From NCBI GenBank assembly GCA_008828725.1, contig MEHQ01000233.1, positions 78,915 through 142,914 of the forward strand: a stretch of 64,000 bases of DNA, written 5' to 3'. The stretch's first letter is position 1, and every line of letters begins with the position of its first letter. Origin of the DNA: Saccharina japonica (lineage: Eukaryota > Sar > Phaeophyceae > Laminariales > Laminariaceae). The notes under the pieces were generated by a model. That model worked only from the letters and a program-made list of their open reading frames with translations. It did not search any database and was not told the origin of the DNA. A program made the translations under genes and the position numbers. This document shows, piece after piece, positions 52,397-62,831 of the stretch.

Positions 52397-53442
52397 GAGG
52401 AGGCACGCAGGGCCGACATTGTCCGCAGAAAGGAGGCAGCTAAGGAACTGGCCACTAGAGCCAATACGTCCAACACCCGGTTCCTGCAGGGGTCCGGTCG
52501 ACCCCCCTCCGCGCTACGAGCCCGCACCAACGGCGTGCGCTCGAGGAGCGTCCCCTGTCACACCGGTAACAACGCCGGAGGCAACCCTCCCCGAGGCAAT
52601 GCCGGGCGCAGGCCTGGACCCCCCCCTGGGGCCAACACCGATGCCATCACCGGAGGCACCGGACGAGGAGGACGAGGGGGCTACCCGCGGGCGCGGTCTT
52701 CTCCCCCCGGCCGTGCACCGCAGCGGGAGCCAGACCGATTCGCGGGTGGTTCTGCCGCCGCCGACCTCGTCGCCGGCTCCAACGGTTTCAGGCGTCGGGG
52801 AGGCGGGCGCGGAGGCGTTGATGTTGGTGGGGGTAGGGGTCGTGTCCCCGGTCAGACCACGGCGGGTGCGGGTTCTGGGTGCGGGGTGGGTGGTAGGTCG
52901 GTGTCGGGGTCGGGAGTGGCGTTCGGGTCGGGGGTGCCGTCGACACGCGGCGCCTCTAGGCCTCGATCGGGCTCGCGGCAGCGGCGAGTGACTGAGGCGC
53001 TTCAGGTGAACGGTGTCAGTGGTGGTGGTGGTGGCGATGTCGGTATTGGTGGTGGTGGTGGCGACAGGGATGTTGGTGATGGTCTTGCTGGTCGTGGTGT
53101 TCGTGTTCGTGGTGATGGCGGTATCGGTGTCGGTGTTGGAGGTGCAGGCGGTGTTGGTGATGGTCATGGGGGCGGTGGCGGTGGAGGTGGTGGAAACCGC
53201 CGCCGCGATCCCTCCCACCCGCCCCCCCACCGCCCCTCGCGGTCTCCGTCGACTCACTTGGTCGAATCCGACCTGCGTCGGACTTGCGTGGGGGAACCCC
53301 CGGAGCCCACCCTGACAAGACGCGTGCTTGGTGCGGGTACGGGGAACGATGGGAGGAGTAGGAGCGCGGGCGGGCGTGGGCTTGGATGTGGGAGGGACCG
53401 TGGACGTGGGCTCCCTGCCGGACCTGGGAGACCTGTTGTCAG
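52397..53442 (+). CDS. Exon a of the disordered-protein gene
   Basis: Acceptor CTGTCCCAG, donor GTCAG|GTGAGA, 348 codons plus two bases with no stop. A second frame is open from 52365 to 52991 (EAPDEEDEGATRGRG) and looks protein-like, and a 359-residue minus frame also runs through; the chosen frame is the only one whose phase fits the next exon. An indel error in the C/G runs cannot be excluded. Confidence 0.5.
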
Positions 53443-56400
53443 GTGAGATATCTCGTATCCAAAGTTTCGATATTTCGGTGTATCGACAATAAAAAAATTT
53501 TCGATCTATTGAAATGTCGATCGCGTTTTGCCCTCCATCCTTTGCCACCCCCGTGCTTTCATCCGTTTTCTTCTTTCGAACAAAATCTTCCATGGATCTG
53601 ATATCGACCGAGTGTCGGAGTCGTATCGATTGTCGGCATCATTTGAAGCCTAATTCTTGTTCGACATTCATCACTACGTAGGTATATAGAAGCGTGTGAA
53701 ATGTAATGGTTCGATTGATTGAATCGACCGACCGACCGACCAGCCCTGTAACGAAGGAACGAAAGCACGCACATACCACACAACAATAACAGCTGTGCCC
53801 GCCGATAAGCAGACGCCTCATGTCCATCGACCCCTCCCCCCCCAGAAGCTCACCCTACATGCGACTGGACGAGCACCTCACGTTGCTTGGCGCTTGGCGC
53901 AAGAAATGTCTGCACCTGGTCGGTGAAATGCCGACTTGCTCCGTCCCGTCATGGTTGGGATGCGTGGGTTTATGATCACACGACTACGGCCAATCATGAC
54001 ATGAGTACCCCCCCCCCCCTAGCAGTTTCATAGTATAACCATTGCTGTCTCTGGCAGGGGCCCCACCGGAACAAATCAAGACACTCAACTCTGTTCCATA
54101 TGTCAGAATATACGAAAATGTTGCCCAAGTCCGCGTCACAAGCGGTTCTTAGTAGGATGCACCTCACCCTTTATGCGACTCGCCGAACCTAATAGCGGTT
54201 CGCGCTTGATGCAAGCAATAGCTACCTGGTCGATGAAAGCCCGACGTGTTCTGCCCCGGGATGGTAGGGATGCGAGGGTCTATGGTCTTACGATTGAGGC
54301 CGTGCATGGCGATGTGTACGCCTCCCTCCACTGTTTTACCACCCTCCTCTTCTGTCCAGTGTTGAACAAAAACTCTTGTTCTTCTACCCCCCACCTCCCC
54401 CCTCCCTCCGCCCTCGTAGGGAGGTATACTATAGTACGCCTTCGGTCATTCACATGGGTACACCCCGACCCCCCGCCCCCCCGTCCGCTGTTTTTCCGCT
54501 CTGGCTTCTGTCCAGCGCCGGCAGACCCGACAACGCGATCACTGCTGCTACGGCCGACAGGCACGACAGGCGCGTTTCATTTTCTTGGGGCGCCTCTGCC
54601 AGGCCGTTAGACGCTACCACTGTCACGCCCAGGGCAAGGTCTGCCTCGCGCGGGGGTGGGGTCGGCAGCGGTCGCGGTCGCGGCCGCAGCCGTGGTCACG
54701 GCGCCGGCAGGGGTGGTGGTGGTGGTGGTGGTGGCGGTGGCGGTGGTGACGGCGTAGTGCAGACGTGCCGTTCACGGGAGAGGACCGAGGCGGTTGCGCG
54801 GCGGGCCCGCGAGGAGGACGAGCTGCGGAAGGCCGCGGAGGAGGAGGAGGAAAAGCGCCGCCGCGAGACGCTGGCGTTCATGGCCAGGTAGGTGCAATTG
54901 GGCAATCAGTAGGCGCCGCACAGCCTTGTACCTCCACCCGGACAAGACCCCGGCTAACCTTCGGCTCGCGGGTAGGCAGTGGAGTTGAACTAAGTAAGAA
55001 ATGGAGTTGAAGTAGGTAGGCACTGGAATTGCAATACGTAGGCAGTAGGCAGAAAGTAGGTAGACTTAGGCAGGCCATATGAAGGTAAACTCATGAAACA
55101 TGATTATAGGCAAACCGTGTGTAGACTGTAGGCAGATAACAGGAAGACAGTAGACAAGCAGTAGATAGGCTGTAGTGTTTTGTTTGGCTTCACGGTTTGC
55201 GTGTGCGCTTGGGGGTGTATTTGACCCGTGTACTTCGGCAACCGATCACTTAACCTTTCCCCGAATCAAACACTCACCTCCTGCCCCCTGCCATTAACAG
55301 GCGGAAGAAGGAGGCTGCTCTCGCCAAGCGACTGGCGGAGCAACAAGAGCGGGAGAAAGCGGCCAAGTTGAAGAGCGCGCTCGAGGCAAGAATGATGTTG
55401 CGGTTGCCCGTTATATATATTTTATTTTCGGAAGCACATCTCCGATCAGACCGTTTGTTTTTGCCGGGTCAGGGTGATACTTCTCTTCTTTCTAACCCCC
55501 CGCCGTCCCGACGTTGTAGAGATACGAGGGTCTATGGTCATGCGAGCACGGCCATGCATGGCAATGAGTACCCCCCCACACCTCGCACTCTATATGTTTC
55601 AATCATGGTGGGATTCAATCAACCATGGCCTAAATCGGAAACGCGAACCAATGAGGTTCCGGTAGTACCCAGTACCCACCGCCGTCATTCCCTTGTACAA
55701 AGCCCCTTTCTTCTCGGTGTAATCTTACCAATCACGGCGCTACATCGGAACCGCGATTTGACGAACTTCCCGAGAATATCACCCGCTATCCTTACGTTAG
55801 AAGGCTTCTCCGTTCAGTGTGACCCGACAAATCACGGCTCGACATCGGGAATGTGAACCAATAAACTTCGGAGAATACCAATCGCTATCCCTACATGTGT
55901 GAAGCTTCTTTTTTTTTCTCGGTACGACTCAGCCAATCACGACCATACGTCACTACTGCGAGCCAATGACCTGCCAAGAACACTAACCCCCCCCCGCCTG
56001 CTATCCTTCCTGCCCACCCGTGCCCTCGGTGCACTTTCCTTTTCAAACCGGCCGCTCGCACACATGCCCGGTGCACTCCAGGAGCTCGAGAAGGTGACTA
56101 AGAGCCGCTTTCCTCAGCGCCCCCTCCGATCGCGTTCGAGGGACATGGCGCACGCTTCCAGCACGAGGCCTCCCCGGGTCGTTACCGCCTCCACGTCGCT
56201 GCCGCCACGGCCGGCGCGGCTACCCCCCTGGCCCTCTCGCACCGTGCCCGTCGGGAGGGACAGGTCTAATCGGGATGCCCGTGGAGGCGGTGTTGGTGGT
56301 GTTGGCGGTGGTGGTGGTGGTGGTGGTGGTGGTGGTGGTGGTGGGAGGCGGCGAGGCCGGTTGTTTCTTCTTCCTCAGCCGCACGAGGGAAACGGGTAAG

Positions 56401-59180
56401 GAAGCCGTGACGGGATGGGGGGGCGGGGGCGGGGGCGGTTGGTTAGGGCTTGCAGTACTGGTGTGCTGTCAGTGCGATTGATTGGTTGGGGCTGGAGACA
56501 CCGTCAATAGATGTGGTGGGTCGGGGCTTGGTGTACTGCTTTTGTACAGGCAGTACGTATGATTGGTTGGGCCGTGATGTACTGTATATAATGAGTAAAT
56601 GTGATTGAAGGGGGCTTTGCTGTATTGTACCGTATGTCTATTCATCTGTCTTTGTATATACCTGTCTATCTGCCTGTGTCTTTCCGCCTGCCGGACTGTC
56701 TGTCTGCCTGTCTGTCGATTCCTCTCCAAACACCTCTCTCGTTCTCTCTCTCCCTGTCTTTCTCCCACTCTCCTCCCCTCCCCTCTTCCCCTCCACTCTC
56801 CCGACCCCCGCGCCCACCCCTCTCGCTTTGGCGCGCGCATGTGCCGCAAATTTTCCACCACCTTAATTCCTCACAGAGCTTGTCGTTCCCAAGCCGTGTG
56901 GCGGCGCCGCCGGTACCGGGACCGAGACCGGCGCGCTCGTTGAGCAGGCACGGCAGGAGTTCCACGGTCAACCGATACAGCCGCAGCAACGACGTTTCCG
57001 GCAACCCCCGGCAGCTGCGAGGGGATCGAACCGTCAGCGGTTCCGCCGCACACCCTATCCCGTACGGCCACCTCGGAAGCGGGACTGGGACTGCTACGGC
57101 GGGAACGCGGAGGGCACCCGCCGAAGGGCGGTATGGAGTTGGCGACGCTGGTGGTGGTGGTGACGGTCACAGTGGTTGCGAGGAGAAGGACCATTTTTTC
57201 CCACAGCGGTTCTCGCGACCGGTCTCGGGACCAGCTTCGGGACCAGTCCCAGGACTGGGGCGGAGACAGTTCCCGGAAATAGACACCAGACCGTTCGCGC
57301 GAGATGGAAACGGCAGGACAGGGGTCCGCGAGGAGGACACGGAGGTGTATTATGGGGCCGGAACCGGGGCGGAAGCTTATGGTGATGAGGAAAAAGAGGC
57401 CATCGACGACGAGGCTCCGCTTACGCAGGCATCCCTGGAGAGGGTAGCATTGGCTGCAGACTTACATGGGCCAAGCGTCCGTATCTCAAACGGTGAGAGT
57501 TATAGAGAGTGTACCATAGGTAGCTGAAGCGGTAGCGTCATGGTATGACACGGTTGGAGCGAAGGTTAGCAGGGCTGTTTGCGGTTCGGTTCAAATATCA
57601 CTGGTCAGATCGAGTCGGGTCGGGTCGGGTCGGGTCAGCTGAAACTACTCGATCCGACCCGCGGAAACTGTGAGATGTCTTCTGACCCGACCCTACCCGC
57701 GAAAAAATTGGGATGTTTTGACCTGATCCGACCTGACCCGTAGAAAGTTCGAAATGTCTTGACCAGACCCGATCCGCCCCGTGATATTTGAAAACCTCTA
57801 AGCCGACCGGACTCGACCTGACCCGCGATATTTGAAAACCTCTTGATTCATCCCGGGCCGACCCGTGAGATTCGACCCGAGCCGACCAGACCCGACCCGT
57901 GAAGTTTTGAATACCTCCTGACCCGACCCGCGGGTCGGGTCACGACCCGTGAACAGCCCTGCAGATTAGAGGTTTGGTATTGGGGTTTGTGTTTGTGCTG
58001 GCGTTTGTTCTGGTGTTTGAATTGGGTGTTGTTAATGTGCCTGCTGTTGCTATTGTTGCGCGCGCGACAGATACCAGTCAACTGACGCCGAAACTATGAT
58101 CGTATAAAATCATACATACCTCCGTTGGGAAATTTCGCAACCGCAAGTGACCGCGCTTTGTGCTATACCCCCACCCTCTCCGATGCTGTAACGCCTCGCT
58201 AACCCTCCCTTCCTCCCCCGTCTGATTCTTCCCCCCCACCACCTCCTTCCGGCCCGTCTCGCCTCCACTCTACCGCCATCTTAGACCGAGATCAGTCACC
58301 GTCAGCGCGCCTCCCGCCACCGCCGCCACCACCGCCGCCACCACCACCCCCGCCGCCGCCGCCGCCTCCGCAGCAGCCGCCATCGCCGCCGCCGCCACCT
58401 CCGCAGCAGCAGCTACTGGCACGGCCGTTGCAATCAGGGGAGGTGCATTACGGGGTTTCCCCTGGCACGGCCACAGCGGGCGCCGACGGACGGCCGAGCG
58501 TAACCCCCAATTCTCCAAACCTTGCCGGGAGAAGAGCGCGCGATGTTCCTCCTCAGATGCCGCCACCGCCACCGCAGCAGAGGCGCGCCCATCCCCTGCA
58601 GGAGCACGAGTTGCCCGAGGAGCGCTTGGGGAGGGGGGAGAGGAAGGAGGGGCTGGAGGGGTTGGATGCGACCGATAAGAAAGAGGAGAGGCGCCCCGAG
58701 CGACCGGCGATCACGGTGCCCATGCCCGTGGAGCTCTTGGCCAGGCAGCCCGGGCCGCAGCAGACGCTTGCTGCTCCCCGTTTAGGGGAAGCGGCGACTG
58801 TGGCTGCGGCGGTGCCTGCGAGTGTCTCCGCGGTTGGGACGTACACCGTAGACGACTCGGCTAACGGCAACGGCACGTCGTTGCCGGTGTGGGTCTCGCT
58901 CGTGCCTGCCGTGACCGACGAGATGATCCGGTCCAAGCACGAGGTGGCCACTAGGCAGAGGCACCGGGGGGGGGGCGTCGCCAGGTCGAACGAGCGTCGG
59001 GTACGGCGGCAAGACGTGGAGGTGTTGCTCGATGCGTCGGAGAAGGTGGTAGCGGACGCGATGCACTCGGTTTCTAGAGCTGTTCCAACCGAGGAGGCGC
59101 ACGCCGCGGCGCGAGCCCGCGGACTGACCCAACGGGCCTCAGCGATTGCGGCGGAGACGGGCGTATGTTCGAACGCCGAG
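52397..59180 (+). CDS. Large disordered Gly/Arg/Pro-rich protein with coiled coil (6 exons in window, partial)
   Basis: Function not recognised. Exons 52397-53442, 54516-54887, 55301-55385, 56082-56395, 56879-57492 and 58285-59180 have consistent phases (2,2,0,2,1 between them) and no internal stop, giving about 1,110 residues open at both ends. In order: a basic helix (EEARRADIVRRKEAAKELAT), a long RGG/Gly-rich region with poly-Gly encoded by (GGT)n, a charged coiled coil spanning two introns (AREEDELRKAAEEEEEKRRR, KRLAEQQEREKAAKLKSALE), another Gly tract, a Ser/Arg/Gly region, an acidic stretch, poly-Pro with PQQ motifs, and a C-terminal helical part (DVEVLLDASEKVVADAMHSV). Such composition is common in RNA-binding or cytoskeletal scaffold proteins, but that is only a possibility. 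Introns carry repeats. The last donor GAG|GTGAGT shows the gene continues, but no further exon was recognised before 64000. Confidence 0.6.
53446..53650 (+). repeat. ATCGATAC-rich sequence in intron
   Basis: TTTCGATATTTCGGTGTATC, TTTTCGATCTATTGAAATGT, TCGTATCGATTGTCGG; the same kind of sequence as at 31636. Confidence 0.5.
53865..54020 (-). repeat. Family A head (minus) with poly(C) end
   Basis: GGTCGGTGAAATGCCGACTT, CTCCGTCCCGTCATGGTTGG, CATGACATGAGTACCCCCCC. Confidence 0.85.
54023..54340 (-). repeat. Family A copy (minus), distal end missing
   Basis: CAAGCGGTTCTTAGTAGGAT, GGTCGATGAAAGCCCGACGT, CATGGCGATGTGTACGCCTC. Confidence 0.8.
54516..54887 (+). CDS. Exon b of the disordered-protein gene
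   Basis: Acceptor GGCTTCTGTCCAG, donor CCAG|GTAGGT. It encodes AGRPDNAITAATADRHDRRV, a Gly/Arg tract with poly-Gly from (GGT)n, and the start of the charged coiled coil ending LAFMAR. Confidence 0.6.
54708..54752 (+). repeat. (GGT)n coding microsatellite
   Basis: About 13 GGT/GGC codons inside exon b encoding poly-Gly. Confidence 0.85.
55301..55385 (+). CDS. Exon c of the disordered-protein gene (GC-type donor)
   Basis: Acceptor CCATTAACAG; 28 codons RKKEAALAKRLAEQQEREKA to KLKSALE; border CTCGAG|GCAAGA is a GC donor. Reading on past it leaves the coiled-coil composition at once. Confidence 0.65.
55499..55577 (-). repeat. Family A tail (minus) with poly(C) end in intron
   Basis: CCGTCCCGACGTTGTAGAGA, GGTCTATGGTCATGCGAGCA, CATGGCAATGAGTACCCCCC. 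Confidence 0.8.
55578..56081 (+). repeat. Intron with three diverged 90-bp direct repeats
   Basis: AATCACGGCGCTACATCGGA, AATCACGGCTCGACATCGGG and AATCACGACCATACGTCACT each follow about 90 bases apart, with TGAACCAATAAACTTCGGAG-type spacers; a decayed tandem repeat. Confidence 0.6.
56082..56395 (+). CDS. Exon d of the disordered-protein gene
   Basis: Acceptor GTGCACTCCAG, donor AACGG|GTAAGG. It starts ELEKVTKSRFPQRPLRSRSR, continuing the helix of exon c, then a Pro/Arg region, about 20 Gly from (GGT)n, and RRRGRLFLLPQPHEGN. Confidence 0.65.
56879..57492 (+). CDS. Exon e of the disordered-protein gene
   Basis: Acceptor CTCACAGAG, which fits the incoming phase (the AG two bases earlier would give a stop); donor AACG|GTGAGA. 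Encodes Ser/Arg/Gly-rich sequence with PVSGPASGPVPGLGRR and an acidic segment AYGDEEKEAIDDEAPLTQAS. Confidence 0.6.
57570..57961. mobile_element. hAT-like MITE built of GACCCG motifs
   Basis: Ends CAGGGCTGTTTGCGGTTCGG and, inverted, CAGGGCTGTTCACGGGTCGT; flanks AAGGTTAG (57562-57569) and CAGATTAG (57962-57969) match at 6 of 8. The interior repeats CCCGACCCG/CGGGTCGGG on both strands. Fragment of the same family at 62683-62735. It lies in the intron before exon f. Confidence 0.7.
58285..59180 (+). CDS. Exon f of the disordered-protein gene
   Basis: Acceptor CGCCATCTTAG, donor GCCGAG|GTGAGT, 298 codons. It opens with poly-Pro interrupted by QQ, then charged EERLGRGERKEGLEGLDATD, VSLVPAVTDEMIRSKHEVAT and an Ala-rich helical end. 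Confidence 0.65.
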
Positions 59181-59458
59181 GTGAGTCAGGGCCTTTGTAA
59201 TGTTTTATAATACAACATCAATACTCGAGAGCTGTATAATCGATAAACGACAAAAAAAGAGAACGACACCACACTCTCCCCCAGTCCAGTAGAGATGCTA
59301 CCCTTTTCTGAATTTTCTGGGTACTCGTGGGTAGTACTCTTGGGTAATACTCTCGCTGCCGATACGCTTCATGGGTACAAGTAGCATCTCACACCGGGTA
59401 CGAGTAGGAGTATACCCCGCCGGGTATTTTGAACTGCCTACGCGATCTTTCATAATTC
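59181..59458. other. No further exon recognised
   Basis: Sequence after the last donor; GGGTACTCGTGGGTAGTACT-type local repetition at 59325-59350. Confidence 0.4.
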
Positions 59459-59810
59459 ACCCTGGAAACCCCGGGGGTGTACGTAATAGTATCCTCCCCT
59501 AGATCATGCCCGCTAGGCAGCATTTCGTACATGTTATCCTGGAATCCCGTCTCAAAATTATTACGAGCGAATCCTAACACACATTATTTGAGTTATCCCA
59601 TCATAGCGTCGATATATGGAACGAAACAAAAATCCCCAATTGAGTATCAGGGTCTAAGGGCCTTTTTCGATGGAGGGCGTAGGCGATATTTCCCAAAGAC
59701 TCGTACACCTGACCTCAAGTTCGAACGTGACGCAAGCAAATACAAGTGCTTCCCACAGAGGGAACGTAATGTAGGGGATGCTATAGTAGCACCCCCGGGG
59801 TTTCCAGGGT
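59459..59810. mobile_element. 352-bp element with perfect terminal inverted repeats
   Basis: A 21-bp exact inverted repeat (59459-59479 and 59790-59810), ACCCTGGAAACCCCGGGGGT followed by G. The interior has no long frame. No clear target duplication. The CCCCGGGGGTGTAC motif is shared with the palindromic element at 2600. Confidence 0.7.
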
Positions 59811-60530
59811 ATAATGTATGGTGTCTGAGCATCCGGGATCCCCTACGGCCCATCCAGTTCAATACTCTCAATGAAAGCCGATTTCCCTAATTGAGAATGG
59901 CCTTTCCGATGGCATGTTCTTTTTTTGTTGTATTTACCTCACAGTCAAAAATGAACCTACAATGCATGTCCATTGATGATAGTATTGATCCACAAAAAAC
60001 AAATCAGAATCGGCCTCGACAGGCTCTTAAAACAAGAGATATAAGAAAATAGGTATTTAGGGGCGAGGCGCCTAGCCCATGAATACCGATTTTGTTGGAT
60101 CTGGGATACCTCGAGATTGCCAAGGCTGATTTTTGCTTTTATTGGTGTCGTCGACGGCAGTCACAAATGGCAATATTTTTTATTATTATCGGAAGAGCAA
60201 TTATCAACAGGGAAAACCGACTGTTCAATCGTGTTTTGGGGATGTAGCTCCAAAACAAAATCGACGTGGATGATACAAGTAAAAAATGGCGTGATTGCCG
60301 AGACGAAAAGAGCAAATCAAAAACAAAACTGTAAAAAAATCCTTCCACACTTAAATCAAGTAATTCATGAAAAATCGACGGAAACAAAACCTTGGGAGTC
60401 TGAGCCAAGTGGGCCAAAAGTCACAAAACCATGAACGTCACTTGATTTTATTTCTCTGAATAAGCAAAAGTAGAGGGTATCTATCGACGAAAGGAATCGC
60501 TTGTTGCAGTCTAATTGAAAATTGCACCCA
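59811..60530. other. AT-rich unassigned sequence
   Basis: A 105-residue frame at 60117-60434 has no motif or splice context and is not called. A near-repeat CCCCAATTGAGTATCAGGGT (59634) and CCCTAATTGAGAATGGCCTT (59886) suggests another decayed element. Confidence 0.4.
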
Positions 60531-60534
60531 TACT

Positions 60535-60900
60535 TTTAGAAATGGGCAATAACCAAACACGGGTACATCCGCTCCGATTGGATTCAAAAACGGGTACAGC
60601 ACAGCATGGAATCGAGTCAAAACACCACATGTCACGAGCCATCACGGGATAGATTGGCCAAAATCACATCGTGTCCGTTCCTGAGGGATAGTGGCAACCA
60701 GGCGCACTTGTCGGCGCCTAACTATACACTTGGACGTGTCCAGATTATGTTTGGAGGGCTCAGGTCCGGGTGGGATCGGGAGCAGGGTCAGGGGTCAGGG
60801 GTGTCTAGCGGCAGAGACTTCTGGCGGCAAGCATGTGTGTTTTACTTGGTCTCAGCGTGTACCTGAAATTTACCCTAAACTACAGCAGTCGTACTAAGGT
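60535..60900 (+). repeat. Family H/K repeat (plus), uninterrupted H-K junction
   Basis: AATGGGCAATAACCAAACAC, GATTCAAAAACGGGTACAGC, ACAGCATGGAATCGAGTCAA, CACATCGTGTCCGTTCCTGA, GGCTCAGGTCCGGGTGGGAT, GTCTCAGCGTGTACCTGAA. Confidence 0.8.
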
Positions 60901-60984
60901 AAAAATACATCAGTCGTATCATACACACATATCAGGTATGTTGGTACTGCTGTGCATATAATACATACAACAATGTATAGGTGG

Positions 60985-61130
60985 ATGTTCGTATCACTTT
61001 GAAGACGTACTTACCCATGAGGTGCGTAAAATGGTTGAATAAAGTTTAAGTGAATTGTGAAAGAGGTTGGAAAAAAACGAAACAACAAAAATAGAGCGGC
61101 CGCAGACTGTGAGGAGGGCGACCGAGTAGA
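60985..61130 (-). repeat. Family H/K fragment (minus)
   Basis: GTGCGTAAAATGGTTGAATA, AACAAAAATAGAGCGGCCGC, the reverse of 41390-41490. Confidence 0.65.
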
Positions 61131-62039
61131 GACGATGATAGAAGGGAATGGAATGCGCTGGAGCGTTGCTTGAGCTTGGAAGCAAGCTTCTTCGATATGG
61201 AAAGACCTCTTATATTATTATTAACCTCTGATGATGGCTGGAAGACGAGGGGAAGAAGCGGAGTGGGAGAGGAGGCGAGAGTCTTCTATCTCAGATCATC
61301 GCGCTCTCTCTCTAATAACCCCGCTAGTCGGATCATTACGATACTCTTACCGTTAAAAGCCCGTTAATCGAATAGCTACAGCAGCCCATGGAACTTTCCT
61401 ATGTTGTTTAGCCATGTTGTTTAGCCATTCTGAAGAAACATCTATTCTGTTCAAGGGATAATACCAGATCCTATCCAAGGGGTAATATCGTTTTTGTGTA
61501 ATTCTAAGCGCTACTCCTACAAGCTATCTCGTCCATAAGAATCTTCTAGTGCTTAGACCCTTCCTATGGACTTATAAAGCCTCTGAGCTACTGCCTATCT
61601 GATGTACCCAAGGAAACTTCTGTATACGAGAACAATCTTAGCGCCACTAGGCTCTTCACCTGTATGATATTCTATCAACCATCTATAGCCGTAAGGACAC
61701 CACATCACATTAGCCCACCCTGAATAGTCGTATATGCAGACCACACGATGGGCAATGGGCGATAACAAAGTTCATCCCAACAGACCGAGAGAGGGGGGTC
61801 GAAGATGCGGCTATTCAAAACAACAAAAATGAGGCTATAGATTTCCCCACACCTCGTAGTGAGGCCTAAGCATCACGGATAGGGTCATCGACAGAAGCGA
61901 CCGCTGAGGGAGGGGTCATGACCAAAACAGGGGCAGCAGGGATCAAAATCAAGACAAAGCAGACACAATAAACCCGAAACGAAGCTAAACAGGTACCAAG
62001 ACAAACGTAGAAGAAAGCGAGACTCAGGGTACAGCCGTA
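61131..62039. other. No recognisable feature
   Basis: About 900 bases of balanced composition, with many short stops in all frames. It reads like decayed coding DNA (for example of a retrotransposon), but no motif supports that. Confidence 0.35.
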
Positions 62040-62290
62040 CACCACATCACAAGACGCAGTGAAAAACGAGGCACACTATAGGCAAGTGGTTGAACAAAAT
62101 AAATAACCAAAAACGGTTGAAAGCCAAGCATCATAGACATTTACAGGTGTACCCGGGACATAATCTCTAAAAAAGGGGTAAAGTTTGTATTTGGCCAATC
62201 GCGTGGCTCGCTGGGTGTGTTTTTACTTGATTCCAGGCTGTACCCGTTTTCGAGTGAAAACCGACCGAGTATACCCGTTTTTGGTTATTA
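62040..62290 (-). repeat. Family H/K fragment (minus)
   Basis: GAGGCACACTATAGGCAAGT, CAATCGCGTGGCTCGCTGGG, GTATACCCGTTTTTGGTTAT, the reverse of 41140-41400. Confidence 0.75.
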
Positions 62291-62524
62291 CCCAAAAAAA
62301 ACGTAACGGAGGCTACGCTAATTCGTATATAAACAATGGTATACACTAAGTCCTATATAAGCCAGGAAGGGGGTACGAGGCCATACCATTTCCTGTGAAA
62401 GAACGATACTATACTGGTGCAGTGCTGCTCTACTGCGTGCGCGTGGCCTAGAGGGCTGTCCATCCATACATATCGGGGTTTCCATACATATATTTAGGCG
62501 CTAATGGCGTAGGAGACAGTGAAA

Positions 62525-62740
62525 AAAAAATGACCGAAACAAACCAAGTCAATTTTTCGGTTTCGTTTTCTTTTGGTAACCGAAACATCGATAAAAAAAA
62601 AGTCGGTTTTCGGGTTGCGAAAAACCGAGGAAAACCGACCGAAAAAAACGACTTTCGGTTTTCGGTTCACAACCCTGCCTTTTAACACCTCCTGACCCGA
62701 TCCGTGGATCCGGTCATGACCCGCGAACAGTCCTGGTATT
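62525..62740. repeat. Decayed TCGGTTTTCGG tract and GACCCG fragment
   Basis: TTTTTCGGTTTCGTTTTC-like motifs, then CACCTCCTGACCCGATCCGT, CATGACCCGCGAACAGTCCT, one end of the 57570-type element. Confidence 0.6.
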
Positions 62741-62831
62741 TTCGGCTTTCGCCCAAAAAAGAACGCTGGGGGCATCCCCAATGCTGTACGAACATAAAAA
62801 CAAAAAAAGGGGATACGACAACTAAATTCCC

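Noticed and set aside
52514-53593. 359-residue minus-strand open frame rich in Thr and Asn
   Set aside because: It is the antisense of (GGT)n and GC-rich exon sequence; no splice partners on that strand, whereas the plus strand has consistent phases with five more exons.
60117-60434. 105-residue frame
   Set aside because: Composition is close to random AT-rich DNA, with no motif and no splice sites that fit the upstream gene.
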